Source: Pseudorhodoplanes sp.
GTDB taxonomy: Bacteria > Pseudomonadota > Alphaproteobacteria > Rhizobiales > Xanthobacteraceae
Direction of reading: 5' to 3'
Length of the DNA: 64,000 nucleotides
Assembly: GCA_032027085.1 (NCBI GenBank)
Contig: JAVSMS010000001.1
Span: forward strand, 3,385,693-3,449,692
The translations under genes and the position numbers were made by a program. Of the stretch, positions 9,943 to 19,117 are shown in pieces. The first letter of the stretch is position 1. Every line of letters starts with the position of its first letter. The notes beneath the pieces are model-generated. The model ran no database searches. It was given only the letters and a program-made list of their open reading frames with translations, and was not told where the DNA came from.

Positions 9943-10607
9943 CTCTCGCTGATGGTGACGGTGTCGCCGGGGCGGATCGGATAATTGAGCGGCACGTTCT
10001 GGCGCAGCATCTGGCCGTTGATGTTGCGGGTGACGGTGATCTTCTTCCTGTCGGCGCGCGGGGCATAGCCGCCGGCAATCGCCACCGCGCTCTCCGCCGT
10101 CATGTTGGCGACGTAAGGGTATTGGCCGGGCGCGTTGACCTCGCCGAGGATGAAGAAGGGCCGGTAGGCTTCGACCTCCACCGACACATGCGGCTGGCGG
10201 ATATAGCCGTCCTGCAGCCGCGCGGCGATGGCGCGGGCGAGCTCGGCGGTGGTGAAGCCGCGCGCGGCGACCGGCCCGACCAGGGACAGCGAGATATTGC
10301 CGGCGGCGTCGACGATGTAGGAATTCGTCAGACCGTCCTGGCCGAACACCTGCACCCGCAGCCGGTCGCCGGAATCAAGCCGGTAGGGTTCGATCGGCAG
10401 TCCCGCGGGCTGTGCCGGCAGATAGGGATCGACAGCCGAGGTCGGGACCGGAGCGGGCTGCGCCACCGGCGCCGGCACATAGGGCCCGCCGACGGCGGCC
10501 TGCGGCACATAGGCATAGGTCGCAACCCCGCGCCGCGCGCAGCCGGCGGCGGCCAGCGCGGCCAGCATCACCGCCAATACGCGGTTCCAACGCGTCAAAC
10601 GCCGCAT
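9933..10607 (-). CDS. Wza-like polysaccharide export lipoprotein
   Basis: A 224-residue outer-membrane polysaccharide export protein. It has a lipoprotein signal with lipobox LAAAGC (Cys 23), then a Pro/Ala-rich spacer, a polysaccharide export (Poly_export) domain from YRLDSGDRLRVQVFG, and an SLBB domain (FFILGEVNAPGQYPY) ending in IRPGDTVTISERWL. It is shorter than Escherichia coli Wza and lacks the C-terminal amphipathic helix that forms the Wza outer-membrane pore, like the short BexD/KpsD-independent forms of alphaproteobacteria. It is divergent from the Wzc-like gene across 122 bp. Confidence 0.92.
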   Translation of the reverse strand: MRRLTRWNRVLAVMLAALAAAGCARRGVATYAYVPQAAVGGPYVPAPVAQPAPVPTSAVDPYLPAQPAGLPIEPYRLDSGDRLRVQVFGQDGLTNSYIVDAAGNISLSLVGPVAARGFTTAELARAIAARLQDGYIRQPHVSVEVEAYRPFFILGEVNAPGQYPYVANMTAESAVAIAGGYAPRADRKKITVTRNINGQMLRQNVPLNYPIRPGDTVTISERWL

Positions 10608-10729
10608 CTGAAGAATCCGGGGCCGAAAAGTTAAACCTGATTAGCGGTACGCGTGGTTAACGTTGCCTTACCGCCCTAAAAGCGCAGGCTTGTGCAATAC
10701 GCCGGAGCCGGATTAACCCCGCGGAAACC

Positions 10730-12904
10730 ATGCTCGTTAATGATCGCGGATATTCGATCTCGGAATCGGTGATGGTTATGAGCGTGGCGTCTATTGGTGG
10801 AAGCGGCAATGACAGGCCGGCTGAGAACTATCTCGATCTGAGCGCGCTCGGTCGCGATCTGTGGCGGAAGAAAAAGTGGATTCTCATCCCCACGCTGATC
10901 GCTGCAATCTGCGCAATTATTTACGTCAACGTCGCGACGCCTATTTATCGGTCGGAGGCGCGGCTTCTGGTTGTCGGCAAGGAAAATATCTTCCTTCGTC
11001 CTGACGCAGAGAAGAGCACCTCCGTTGATCGCACCGACGTGGATCCGGAAGCCGTCACCAGTCAGGCGCAGATCCTGATGTCGCGCGACCTGGCTCTTCG
11101 CGTCATCAAGGACCTCAGGCTAGGTGACTTGCCCGAGTTCGATCCGGTCCTGCGCGGTGTGTCGTTGCCAGGAACGATCCTGTCCCTGTTCGGTCTCGGG
11201 CGGGACACGCTCAAGCTGTCGCCCGAAGACCGGGTGTTGGCCAATTACTATGAGCGGCTGAGCGTGCTGCCAATCGACAAGTCGCGCGTGATCCAGGTTG
11301 AGTTTCAGTCTCGCGATCCCCAACTCGCAGCGCGTGTAACCAATGCCATTGTCGACACTTACTTCACCATGCAGCGGGCTGCCAAACTGGAACAGACCCG
11401 CGATGCCGGTCAGTGGCTACTGACCGAAATCGAGAAGCTCAGGCCAAAAGTCGCGGAAGCCGAGGCAGCCGTCGAAGACTTCCGCGCGAAAGCCAATCTG
11501 TTTGCCGGACCAAACAGTTCCAATTTGCAGCAGCAGCAACTGGCCGAACTGACCAGTCAGATCTCCTCGGCCCGCGCAAACAAGGCCGATCTCGAAGCCA
11601 AAGCGAAATTGATCAGCGATTTGCTGAAATCCGGTAGGCCGGTCGATTCGGCGGAAATCGTCAATTCCGATCTGCTCAAACGGCTTGTCGAGCAGCGCAT
11701 CACGTTACGGTCCCAGCTGGCCGAGCAATCCACGACGTTGCTTGAACGTCATCCACGCATTCAGGAGCTACGCGCGCAGATCAACGCAATGGATGCGCAA
11801 ATCCGCGGAGAGCTGGAGCGTCAGGTTAGGGCCTTCGAGACCGATGCGCGCATCGCCGGCGCCCGGGTCGAGACGCTGACCGCCACGATGGACCGATTGA
11901 AAAAGCAGGTCGCGGCCTCAAGCGGCCAGGACGTACAATTGCGCGCCCTAGAGCGGGAAGCCAAGACGCAGCGCGATCTGCTGGAGTCCTACCTCGCGAA
12001 ATATCGCGAAGCCTCCGCGCGTGACAGTCTTGATGCCGTGCCGGCAGATGCGCGGGTAATCTCGCGCGCCACAGTCACCAACAACCCAATCTTCCCGAAG
12101 AAGATCCCGATCGTGTTGATCACGACCCTCGCGACTGCGTTCGTCTCGTCGGCGCTGGTGATTGCCGGCTCTCTTCTCGGAGAAGGCGCGCCTGCACCCG
12201 CACGCGAGCAAGGTCCGGGGCGGATGCCGGGCCTCGCGTCGCGCTTCGCTTTCTTCCTCCGCAAAAAACCGGCTGTGGCGTCCAATGCCGCGCAGTCTGA
12301 GCAAAAGCCGGCGGCTATCGACGATCTGGTACGGGCTCTGCGGCAACTCGGCGAGGCCGGACGGCGCGTCACGGTTGTCGGCGCCGCGCGCAATGTGGGT
12401 ACGACCTATACGGCGCTCGGGCTCGCGCGCGGTCTTGCCGGCCAAGGTGGCCGCGTGGTTCTGGTGGATCTGGCCTTCAGCGCGCCCAATCTGGCCGTGA
12501 TTTCCACCAATCCGGATGCGCCGGGATTTGCCGAACTGGTCTGTGGCACCGCCACGTTTGGGCAGATCGTCACCCGTGACAAGTTCTCGCGGGTTCACCT
12601 CGTCGCGACAGGGCGGATAGCGGGTGAGGGGACTGCGATTGTGTCGTCGCCGCGGCTGGTCATGGCGCTGGAAGCTTTGGCGCGGACTTATGATCACGTC
12701 GTGATCGATGCCGGCGCCGTACCGGAAATGACCGTCGAACCTTTTGCCCGCATCGCACCGCGGGCCGTACTGGTCGCAACCGACCTCGCGCATCCCTCGA
12801 CGCAGGCCGCCCGTGAACGGCTGATCGCCGCCGGCTTCACTGATGTCACCCTGTTCCTGGGGTCGCCGCGGCCCGCCATGCAGCCGCGTCCGGCTGCGGC
12901 TTGA
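10730..12904 (+). CDS. Wzc-like polysaccharide co-polymerase with degenerate ATPase domain
   Basis: A 724-residue inner-membrane protein that sets chain length and couples polymerisation to export. A Wzz domain lies between TM1 (KWILIPTLIAAICAIIYV) and TM2, which follows the proline motif NNPIFPKKIP. Long coiled-coil stretches fill residues 200-420. The cytoplasmic C-terminal domain aligns with BY-kinases, but the Walker A lysine is replaced by Thr (GAARNVGTTY, Thr 558), while Walker A' Asp 580 and Walker B-like Asp 660 remain. There is no C-terminal tyrosine cluster; the tail is Pro/Ala. Kinase activity is therefore unlikely. ATG 10730 is used; ATGs at 10772/10778 are alternatives. Confidence 0.88.
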   Translation: MLVNDRGYSISESVMVMSVASIGGSGNDRPAENYLDLSALGRDLWRKKKWILIPTLIAAICAIIYVNVATPIYRSEARLLVVGKENIFLRPDAEKSTSVDRTDVDPEAVTSQAQILMSRDLALRVIKDLRLGDLPEFDPVLRGVSLPGTILSLFGLGRDTLKLSPEDRVLANYYERLSVLPIDKSRVIQVEFQSRDPQLAARVTNAIVDTYFTMQRAAKLEQTRDAGQWLLTEIEKLRPKVAEAEAAVEDFRAKANLFAGPNSSNLQQQQLAELTSQISSARANKADLEAKAKLISDLLKSGRPVDSAEIVNSDLLKRLVEQRITLRSQLAEQSTTLLERHPRIQELRAQINAMDAQIRGELERQVRAFETDARIAGARVETLTATMDRLKKQVAASSGQDVQLRALEREAKTQRDLLESYLAKYREASARDSLDAVPADARVISRATVTNNPIFPKKIPIVLITTLATAFVSSALVIAGSLLGEGAPAPAREQGPGRMPGLASRFAFFLRKKPAVASNAAQSEQKPAAIDDLVRALRQLGEAGRRVTVVGAARNVGTTYTALGLARGLAGQGGRVVLVDLAFSAPNLAVISTNPDAPGFAELVCGTATFGQIVTRDKFSRVHLVATGRIAGEGTAIVSSPRLVMALEALARTYDHVVIDAGAVPEMTVEPFARIAPRAVLVATDLAHPSTQAARERLIAAGFTDVTLFLGSPRPAMQPRPAAA

Positions 12905-12908
12905 CGCG

Positions 12909-14147
12909 TCAGGCTTGCGAAGGGAAGCCGTTACCGCCCTTGAGTCGGTTCAGAGTCGACCGCACGGAGGAAGCAATACGCCACAGTATGGGACTTCGCT
13001 TGATCGTGCTCTTCAACCACAACAGCGTTCGCAATGGCAGAACCAGCGCGCGCCCGCGGGCCGACAGCGGCAGAATGCTGTCGAAGATCGGCTCGAATTC
13101 CTTGCAGAAGACGGTCTTATAAGTCGCTTCGCCGGGGCCGATGTCGAAACTCTCAAATCCGCGATCGGCGCAGCCGCTGACTACATACTGCAGCAGGATG
13201 AGCCCCGGACTTTGCCGGGAATGGTCGCTGGCCGTATGCGAGGCGAACATCAAGCTGAAGCGATGGCCATCATGGATTCCGGAAAAAAGCGCCAGCATTT
13301 CTCCATCGCCTTCCAGCGCATGCAGCTCGATGACCGGCTCACCCTCGGCAAGGCCGGCGAGGCACGCAGCGCGCACGAAAGACTGGACGCCCGGCTCCGC
13401 GAACACGTTCTCAAGACCAAGTGCTGTCAGCTTTGATGCTTTCTGCACGAAGAAGGCTGCGAGTAGCCGCTCGGTATCTTCGGTGCTCGTTGCCTTGATG
13501 TATCGATATCCCGGTAGCTTGGCGAGTTTCCGCTCCCGGTTGCGCAGGCGGCCGCGCATGGACGAAGAAATCTCGCGCGCGATGACCTGGGTCCCGGGCA
13601 GGCCAAGCCGCATGATGAAATTGTCTTCGGTCCCCCTCTGTCGCGCGAGCAGGGCAAAAGGATTGGGCAAACCGCGCCAGGTTTCGGGCTGGTTTGACAG
13701 CAGCAGAAGATCCAGATCGGGCGCCTGTCTGGCGAATTCAACCAGGACGGCTTGCATGTCTCCGGCGGTCAGGTTGCGCGCGGCATCCGAACGCCAGAGC
13801 ATGAGATTGAGGGCGGCATGCTTGCCGCCGAAGACGGAGGCCACAGTCAGCGGACCCCACGTGGTGCGTAGCAATGGCCACAGAAACAGCGGTTCCCCTC
13901 GCTGGTCGAAGCCGACCACGATACGCGGCTTCTGCCCGGCGGGGCCGCTGACATGCTCGTGCCAGAGGCGCACCCAGTCATTGCGCTGATAGGGAGAATA
14001 GACGCTGTCACCGGTTTCGAGCTTTTGCCAGTGGCGAGCGGCCTCACCGAGGTCCTGAAAGACCTCGATCCGGGCTGGTCGAAGTTCCGCCGCGGAGCCA
14101 GGCATATGGACCTGCTCAAGAGGCATAGATCGAATGGCGACGTTCAT
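12909..14147 (-). CDS. FemAB/BioF2-like GNAT acyltransferase (CelD-type)
   Basis: A 412-residue protein of the GNAT-fold BioF2-like (Acetyltransf_6) family found in polysaccharide loci. Visible features are SPYQRNDWVRLWHEHV near the N-terminus, the conserved MRGRLRNRERKLAKL segment, and the C-terminal FDIGPGEATYKTVFC block with the invariant Asp/Gly and K-x-x-F. It may transfer an acyl or aminoacyl group onto the polysaccharide or its precursor; the donor is unknown. I use ATG 14147, which leaves an 88-bp divergent gap to the deacetylase; the frame stays open to 14339 but the extra residues do not look like the family. It converges tightly (4 bp) with the Wzc-like gene. Confidence 0.8.
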   Translation of the reverse strand: MNVAIRSMPLEQVHMPGSAAELRPARIEVFQDLGEAARHWQKLETGDSVYSPYQRNDWVRLWHEHVSGPAGQKPRIVVGFDQRGEPLFLWPLLRTTWGPLTVASVFGGKHAALNLMLWRSDAARNLTAGDMQAVLVEFARQAPDLDLLLLSNQPETWRGLPNPFALLARQRGTEDNFIMRLGLPGTQVIAREISSSMRGRLRNRERKLAKLPGYRYIKATSTEDTERLLAAFFVQKASKLTALGLENVFAEPGVQSFVRAACLAGLAEGEPVIELHALEGDGEMLALFSGIHDGHRFSLMFASHTASDHSRQSPGLILLQYVVSGCADRGFESFDIGPGEATYKTVFCKEFEPIFDSILPLSARGRALVLPLRTLLWLKSTIKRSPILWRIASSVRSTLNRLKGGNGFPSQA

Positions 14148-14235
14148 GCGGGCCGGTCCGCTCCCTTGCGGGGCAAGCTGGCAAAGAAATCTCAATAAAG
14201 CGTTGGCAAGATGCTGCAGAACGTCGAGGAATTCC

Positions 14236-15294
14236 GTGTCCGGACTGAAAAAATCCATCATCCGCGCTGGCCTGGAAACGCTGTATTTCAGCGGGGCCCA
14301 TTGGGCCCTGCGCCCCTTTGTACGCGGCGTCGGCGTCATTCTGACGCTGCATCATGTTCGCCCGCCGCGGCTCGACAGATTTCAGCCCAACCGGCTCCTC
14401 GAGGTGACGCCGGCCTTCTTCTCCGACGTCGTGAAAAACCTGCGACGTTCGAAGATCGATATCGTATCGCTCGATGAAATGCACCGGCGGATGACAGAAG
14501 GTAATTTCCGCCGCCGCTTCGTCTGCCTGACATTCGACGACGGCTATCGCGACGTCCTGCAATGGGCCTATCCCATTTTACGAAAACACGAGGCGCCGTT
14601 CGCGCTCTATATTCCGACAAGCTTTCCGGACCGCATCGGCGAAATGTGGTGGCTGGCGCTTGAGAAGGTGATCGCCGGTAATACGCGGGTCGGTCTGTGG
14701 ATGAACGGCATTGAAAAGAGATTCGATTGCAGAACAGCGGAGGAGAAACGCGTTCTGTTCGAGCATCTCTATTGGTGGCTACGCAGCCATGACACCGAGG
14801 ATGAGATGCGTCACATCGTGCGCGATCTCTGCGCGCGCTATGGTGTCGATATGAAAACGCTTTGCGCAGAATTGTGCATGACTTGGGAAGATCTGGCGGA
14901 ACTCGCAAAGGACCCGCTCTGCACCATCGGCGCGCATACTGTGAACCACGTCATGCTGAAGAAGGTCTCGGAGGCGGCGGCGCGATCCGAAATGGAGATG
15001 AGCCGCTCGGTCATCGAAGCCGCGATCGGGGTGCGGCCCGAACATCTTTCATATCCGGTCGGCGATGCCAGCGCCGCCGGACCGCGCGAATATCGGATAG
15101 CTGCGGAACTCGGCTTCAAGACCGCGGTGACCACAAAACCCGGCGTGCTCTTTCCCGCGCACCGTGAGCATCTGACGGCGCTGCCGCGCATTTCGCTTAA
15201 CGGCGAGTACCAGCAGTTGCGCTATGTGAAGGTGCTGATGTCGGGGGCCGCCACCGCGATGTGGAACGGGTTCCGCCGCGCGGAAGCGGCCTGA
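14236..15294 (+). CDS. Polysaccharide deacetylase family protein (NodB fold)
   Basis: A 352-residue carbohydrate esterase 4 enzyme expected to remove N- or O-acetyl groups from sugar chains. The NodB motifs are clear: CLTFDDGYRDV holds the catalytic and metal Asp, and GAHTVNHV supplies the two zinc-binding His. Later, LSYPVGD corresponds to motif 3. The GTG start at 14236 has GAGGA six bases upstream and is preferred to the longer open frame from 14134. No signal peptide is evident (a short hydrophobic stretch LETLYFSGAHWAL only), so it may act in the cytoplasm or be membrane-associated. Confidence 0.88.
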   Translation: MSGLKKSIIRAGLETLYFSGAHWALRPFVRGVGVILTLHHVRPPRLDRFQPNRLLEVTPAFFSDVVKNLRRSKIDIVSLDEMHRRMTEGNFRRRFVCLTFDDGYRDVLQWAYPILRKHEAPFALYIPTSFPDRIGEMWWLALEKVIAGNTRVGLWMNGIEKRFDCRTAEEKRVLFEHLYWWLRSHDTEDEMRHIVRDLCARYGVDMKTLCAELCMTWEDLAELAKDPLCTIGAHTVNHVMLKKVSEAAARSEMEMSRSVIEAAIGVRPEHLSYPVGDASAAGPREYRIAAELGFKTAVTTKPGVLFPAHREHLTALPRISLNGEYQQLRYVKVLMSGAATAMWNGFRRAEAA

Positions 15295-15507
15295 TCAGGT
15301 CCCGGTCGAGGGGCGCGACATCCAGCTCACGATCGGCATCGCCGGCAAGACCCAGCCCAGGCCGGCCACCACATAAAACAGCCATGCCGCCAGACTGTTG
15401 TTGGACGCAAAGGCGAATTGCGCCACCGCCATGGCCAGGAGCGCCCAGACCGTGACCAGGGCCAGCAGTGCAAAGCCGCCGATAAGTTTGCGAATCCGCA
15501 TGGACAT
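15295..15507 (-). CDS. DUF2842 family small membrane protein
   Basis: A 70-residue protein with two hydrophobic helices (about residues 8-30 and 40-60) and the conserved end GLGWVLPAMPIVSWM, which I recognise as DUF2842, a family of unknown function found in alphaproteobacteria and often next to the COX15/CtaA gene. Its stop codon abuts the deacetylase stop, so transcription converges. It is divergent from the heme A synthase gene, 56 bp away. Confidence 0.82.
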   Translation of the reverse strand: MSMRIRKLIGGFALLALVTVWALLAMAVAQFAFASNNSLAAWLFYVVAGLGWVLPAMPIVSWMSRPSTGT

Positions 15508-15563
15508 GGCTGGCAGAGCGGGTGATGACGAACCAAAATTGACGGTCTATATGTCTGATCCGC

Positions 15564-16658
15564 ATGGCAAATACAAATTCACTACCGGCTGAAAAATCGC
15601 CGTTCCACCGTCGCGCCATTAGCATCTGGCTGGTTGTGGTGGCGGCTTTGGTCGTCGCGACCCTGCTTGTGGGCGGGGCCACCCGCCTCACCGAATCCGG
15701 CCTGTCGATCACCGAATGGAAGCCGGTGACGGGCGTCTTTCCGCCTTTGTCGGAAACGCATTGGCAGGCCGAATTCGACAAATACAAGACCATTCCACAA
15801 TACCGCGAAATCAACCGCGGCATGACGCTCTCGGAATTCAAGACCATTTTCTGGTGGGAATGGGCGCACCGGCTGCTTGGCCGTGCCATTGGCGCAGTGT
15901 TCCTGCTGCCGTTCTTGTTTTTCCTCTGGCGCGGCTTTGTCGGGCGCGGGCTCCGCTGGCAGCTCTGGACCTTGTTCGGACTTGGCGCGGTCCAGGGAGC
16001 CGTAGGCTGGTGGATGGTGTATTCCGGCCTCAGCGACCGGGTCAGCGTGTCGCAATATCGTCTGGCATTTCACATGACGCTCGCTTGCGTGATCTATGCC
16101 GCAATCGTTTGGACGTTGCGCGGACTGGCGCCACACAAGGTCGTGCAGGCGCCCGCGCGTATCAAGCTGGCCGCGGCCGTTTTGGCTTTGCTCGTGCTCC
16201 TGCAGATTTATGTAGGTGCGCTGGTCGCCGGGCTCGATGCCGGGCTGGTCTACAATACCTGGCCGCTGATCGATGGCGCGCTGGTGCCGGCCGCGGATCG
16301 ACTCTGGTTCTTCACGCCGGCATGGCGGAATATCTTTGAGAATGATCTGATGGTGCAGTTTCTGCACCGCATAATCGCTTATTTTCTTTGGGCCTTAGCG
16401 CTGCTGCATGCGGTCGACGTGATGCGCACGCTACGGCATGGACCGGCTGTGACAACCGCGATCTGGCTGGCAATAGCGGTAACATTGCAGGCTGCGATCG
16501 GCATTGCGACCTTGCTGCATCAAGTGCCAATTTCGCTGGCGTTACTACACCAAGGCGCGGCGATCGTCATTCTGACGATCGCCGTCGTGCATGCCGAAAG
16601 CCTGGCGCGGCGAGCCCGAGCCGAAACCATGGACACCACGCCGGCGCTGGCGAGCTAG
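15564..16658 (+). CDS. ctaA: Heme A synthase, COX15/CtaA type 2
   Basis: A 364-residue inner-membrane enzyme that oxidises the C8 methyl of heme O to the formyl group of heme A for cytochrome aa3 oxidase. It has eight transmembrane segments in two four-helix halves with paired histidines ([33 protein letters not shown]) and the early [21 protein letters not shown] element in which the ITEWKP block is diagnostic of the alphaproteobacterial/mitochondrial type. It converges with the sulfhydrylase gene one base downstream. Its presence implies an aa3-type terminal oxidase elsewhere. Confidence 0.96.
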   Translation: MANTNSLPAEKSPFHRRAISIWLVVVAALVVATLLVGGATRLTESGLSITEWKPVTGVFPPLSETHWQAEFDKYKTIPQYREINRGMTLSEFKTIFWWEWAHRLLGRAIGAVFLLPFLFFLWRGFVGRGLRWQLWTLFGLGAVQGAVGWWMVYSGLSDRVSVSQYRLAFHMTLACVIYAAIVWTLRGLAPHKVVQAPARIKLAAAVLALLVLLQIYVGALVAGLDAGLVYNTWPLIDGALVPAADRLWFFTPAWRNIFENDLMVQFLHRIIAYFLWALALLHAVDVMRTLRHGPAVTTAIWLAIAVTLQAAIGIATLLHQVPISLALLHQGAAIVILTIAVVHAESLARRARAETMDTTPALAS

Positions 16659-16659
16659 T

Positions 16660-17940
16660 TCAGCTTGCCAGCGCTTGCGCAAGATCGGCGATGATGTCGT
16701 CCTTGTCCTCGATGCCGATAGACAGGCGCACAACATCGGGACCGGCGCCGGCCTGCACCTTCTGGACGTCCGACAATTGGCGGTGCGTGGTCGAAGCCGG
16801 GTGAATGATCAGCGAGCGCGTGTCGCCGATATTGGCGAGATGCGAGAAGAGCTGCACATTCGAAACCAGCTTCACGCCGGCCTCATAGCCTCCCTTGAGT
16901 CCGAACGTGAAAACGGCGCCTGCGCCTTTCGGAACGTATTTCTTCGCCAAGTTGGCATAACGGTCGCCCGCAAGCCCAGGATAGCTCACCCACGCCACTT
17001 CCTTATGGGCTGCCAGCCATTCTGCGACCGCCTTGGCATTGTCGCAGTGCTTCTGCATGCGCAGCGGCAATGTCTCGATGCCGGTCAGGATCAGGAACGC
17101 GTTGAACGGCGACAAGGCGGCACCGATGTCGCGCAGGCCGAGAACGCGGCACGCAATCGCGAAGGCGAAATTGCCGAAAGTCTCGTGCAGCACGATGCCC
17201 TGATATTCCGGACGCGGCTCCGACAGCATCGGATAGCGCCCCTCGCGCGACCAGTTGAATGTGCCGCCGTCGACGATCATGCCGCCGATGGAATTGCCAT
17301 GTCCGCCAAGAAACTTCGTCAGCGAGTGGACGACGATATCGGCACCGTGCTCGATTGGACGGCAGAGATAGGGCGTAGCCAGTGTGTTGTCGACAATCAG
17401 CGGTACACCGGCGCGTTTGGCGATTGCGGAGACCGCTTCGATATCGGTGATGACGCCACCCGGATTGGCGATGGACTCGACGAACATGGCTTTGGTCTTG
17501 GGCGTAACCGCTCGTTCGAACGTGCTGATGTCGTCGGGATCGGCCCAGACCACGTTCCATCCAAAGTTCTTGAATGCATGGTTGAACTGGTTGATCGAGC
17601 CGCCATAGAGCTTCTTGGAGGCGACGAACTCATCGCCCGGCCGCATCAGCGCATGCATGACCAGCACCTGCGCAGCATGACCGGATGCGACCGCAAGGCC
17701 GGCGGTGCCGCCTTCGAGCGCCGCAACGCGCTCTTCCAGAACGGCCGTCGTCGGATTTCCGATGCGGGTGTAAATGTTGCCGAAGGTCTGCAGGCCGAAC
17801 AGCGAGGCCGCATGATCGACGTCATCAAAGACAAAGGAGGTGGTCTGGTAAATCGGTGTCGCCCGCGCGCCGGTGGTCGGATCGGGCTGCGCCCCGGCAT
17901 GAATGGCGAGTGTGGAAAAGCCAGGCGTGCGTTCTTTCAT
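16660..17940 (-). CDS. metY: O-acetylhomoserine sulfhydrylase
   Basis: A 426-residue PLP enzyme of the Cys/Met metabolism family that makes homocysteine (or methionine from methanethiol) from O-acetylhomoserine. Characteristic blocks are GARATPIYQTTSFVFDDVDHA in its N-terminal region, YTRIGNPT, and the PLP lysine in VHSLTKFLGGHG. The C-terminus IHPASTTHRQL binds the substrate carboxylate. The length and the long form of the domain fit MetY rather than cystathionine gamma-synthase. A CoA-binding protein gene lies upstream on the same strand, 264 bp away, with a strong hairpin between them. Confidence 0.94.
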   Translation of the reverse strand: MKERTPGFSTLAIHAGAQPDPTTGARATPIYQTTSFVFDDVDHAASLFGLQTFGNIYTRIGNPTTAVLEERVAALEGGTAGLAVASGHAAQVLVMHALMRPGDEFVASKKLYGGSINQFNHAFKNFGWNVVWADPDDISTFERAVTPKTKAMFVESIANPGGVITDIEAVSAIAKRAGVPLIVDNTLATPYLCRPIEHGADIVVHSLTKFLGGHGNSIGGMIVDGGTFNWSREGRYPMLSEPRPEYQGIVLHETFGNFAFAIACRVLGLRDIGAALSPFNAFLILTGIETLPLRMQKHCDNAKAVAEWLAAHKEVAWVSYPGLAGDRYANLAKKYVPKGAGAVFTFGLKGGYEAGVKLVSNVQLFSHLANIGDTRSLIIHPASTTHRQLSDVQKVQAGAGPDVVRLSIGIEDKDDIIADLAQALAS

Positions 17941-18017
17941 GGGAAAAGCCTCAGCAATGGCGGGGCGGCGGGAAATTGGGTGCTGGTTTATCTAACCGGT
18001 TCGTTGGGTCAAGGCCT

Positions 18018-18041
18018 CGACGGAGCAAGATCACTCCGTCG
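18018..18041 (-). other. Strong hairpin in the leader of the sulfhydrylase gene
   Basis: An 8-bp perfect stem (CGACGGAG/CTCCGTCG) encloses an 8-base loop, 78 bases upstream of the metY start on the minus strand. No T-run follows, so it is not a standard terminator. The 7-mer GATCTTG occurs both in the loop and about 20-25 bases further upstream. Methionine genes of this class often carry SAM-II riboswitches in related bacteria, but I do not see the SAM-II consensus here. Confidence 0.4.
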
Positions 18042-18204
18042 GCGTAGCGGCCAAGATCCGGAGGGCGAGAAGCGGCTGGCTATACCTAATTTTTTAGACC
18101 GAAACGCCGGAAGGCTTGTTGACGCCGCGCAATATCGGACAATTTCAGCAGGCTCTGCTTCAGCAAGGGTCAAAATCTGGAATGGACGTCTCCGCGCCCC
18201 CCGA

Positions 18205-18798
18205 TCAGATGCCGCTTTCCTTTTCTTTTTCAAGCGCGGCGCGCGTCGTGGCGTCGGTTGTGCCGCCGGCCATGGTCCTCCGGTCCAGCGACATGCGTTG
18301 CACGCCCTTTCCGAGCAAGGGCGCCCGTCGCGCCGACAATGTGCGTGAGTTCACGCCGATCCAGGAAATCTCGGATGAGAGCCGGCCATATTCGATCTTC
18401 GGGCAACGATTCATGACGACCTTCATGCCAGCCGCCTCTGCCTTCGCTGCCGCTTCGTCGTTGCGCACGCCAAGCTGCATCCAGATGACTTGCGGCTTGC
18501 GCTCCAGGTTAATCGCTTCCTCGACCACAGGCAGCGCGTGCTGCGACGCGCGAAAAATATCGACCATGTCGATCGGCTCGGGAATGTCGCTGAGCCGCGC
18601 ATAAACCTTTTGCCCGAGAATCTCCTTGCCTTCCTGACCAGGGTTGACAGGGATCATCCGGTAGCCGCGTTCCAGCAGATATTTGAAAGCGAAATAGCTC
18701 GGCCGGTTTTCTTTCGGCGAAATTCCGACCATGGCGATTGTCTTCACCGTATTGAGGATGCCGCGGATATAGCTGTCGGAATACGTGTCGTGATTCAT
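18205..18798 (-). CDS. CoA-binding domain protein (YccU family)
   Basis: A 197-residue Rossmann-fold protein of the CoA_binding_2 family. The nucleotide loop TIAMVGISPKENRPS, the block MIPVNPGQEGKEILGQKVY, and MVDIFR and PQVIWMQLGV followed by MNRCPKIEY are all family signatures. Its molecular role is not established; ligand binding is by homology. ATG 18798 is chosen since relatives begin with MNHD; ATG 18807 is close by. The C-terminal 40 residues (Arg-rich, then EKEKESGI) are a variable tail. It lies upstream of metY, a frequent neighbour in this group. Confidence 0.85.
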   Translation of the reverse strand: MNHDTYSDSYIRGILNTVKTIAMVGISPKENRPSYFAFKYLLERGYRMIPVNPGQEGKEILGQKVYARLSDIPEPIDMVDIFRASQHALPVVEEAINLERKPQVIWMQLGVRNDEAAAKAEAAGMKVVMNRCPKIEYGRLSSEISWIGVNSRTLSARRAPLLGKGVQRMSLDRRTMAGGTTDATTRAALEKEKESGI

Positions 18799-18874
18799 GA
18801 TCGCCATATATAGGAGTCGAATTCGGCAGCGCCACCGCTGCGGCGCTGCCATGCCCGTCAGTGATTGAAGAATC

Positions 18875-19117
18875 TTAGCCTTTTATGCCAAGAGCCATCA
18901 TTGGTCCGATCGTTCCGATGCCGGCCACAACAGACAAAGTTGTCGTGACGAGCGCATCGCCGATGCAAACCACGCCGCAACTGTAGTAGGTGAGCGTCAG
19001 CAATCCGGCCGACAGCAAGAGGCCCCACAGCGTTCCGTACGCGATCATGCGGAAAATCGGCCCGTTCGGTAACCGCACCGGCGTGTACAGCCTTTGTTTC
19101 AGAGCCCATGCGGCCAT
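18875..19117 (-). CDS. Small membrane protein of unknown function
   Basis: An 80-residue protein with two predicted membrane helices, the first GTLWGLLLSAGLLTLTYYS and the second near LVTTTLSVVAGIGTIGPMM, joined by a short loop with two Cys (SCGVVCIG). I do not recognise the family. The start overlaps the stop of the crotonase gene (TGATG) and has GGGAGG eight bases ahead, so the two are translationally coupled and it is a real gene despite its size. Confidence 0.72.
   Translation of the reverse strand: MAAWALKQRLYTPVRLPNGPIFRMIAYGTLWGLLLSAGLLTLTYYSCGVVCIGDALVTTTLSVVAGIGTIGPMMALGIKG

Noticed and set aside
14148..14339. Longer N-terminus of the FemAB-like gene
   Set aside because: It would overlap the deacetylase start region and adds residues with no family similarity; ATG 14147 leaves a normal divergent gap.
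17941..18204. SAM-II riboswitch ahead of metY
   Set aside because: Expected from related genomes but the conserved SAM-II sequence blocks are not found by eye; only a plain hairpin is reported.
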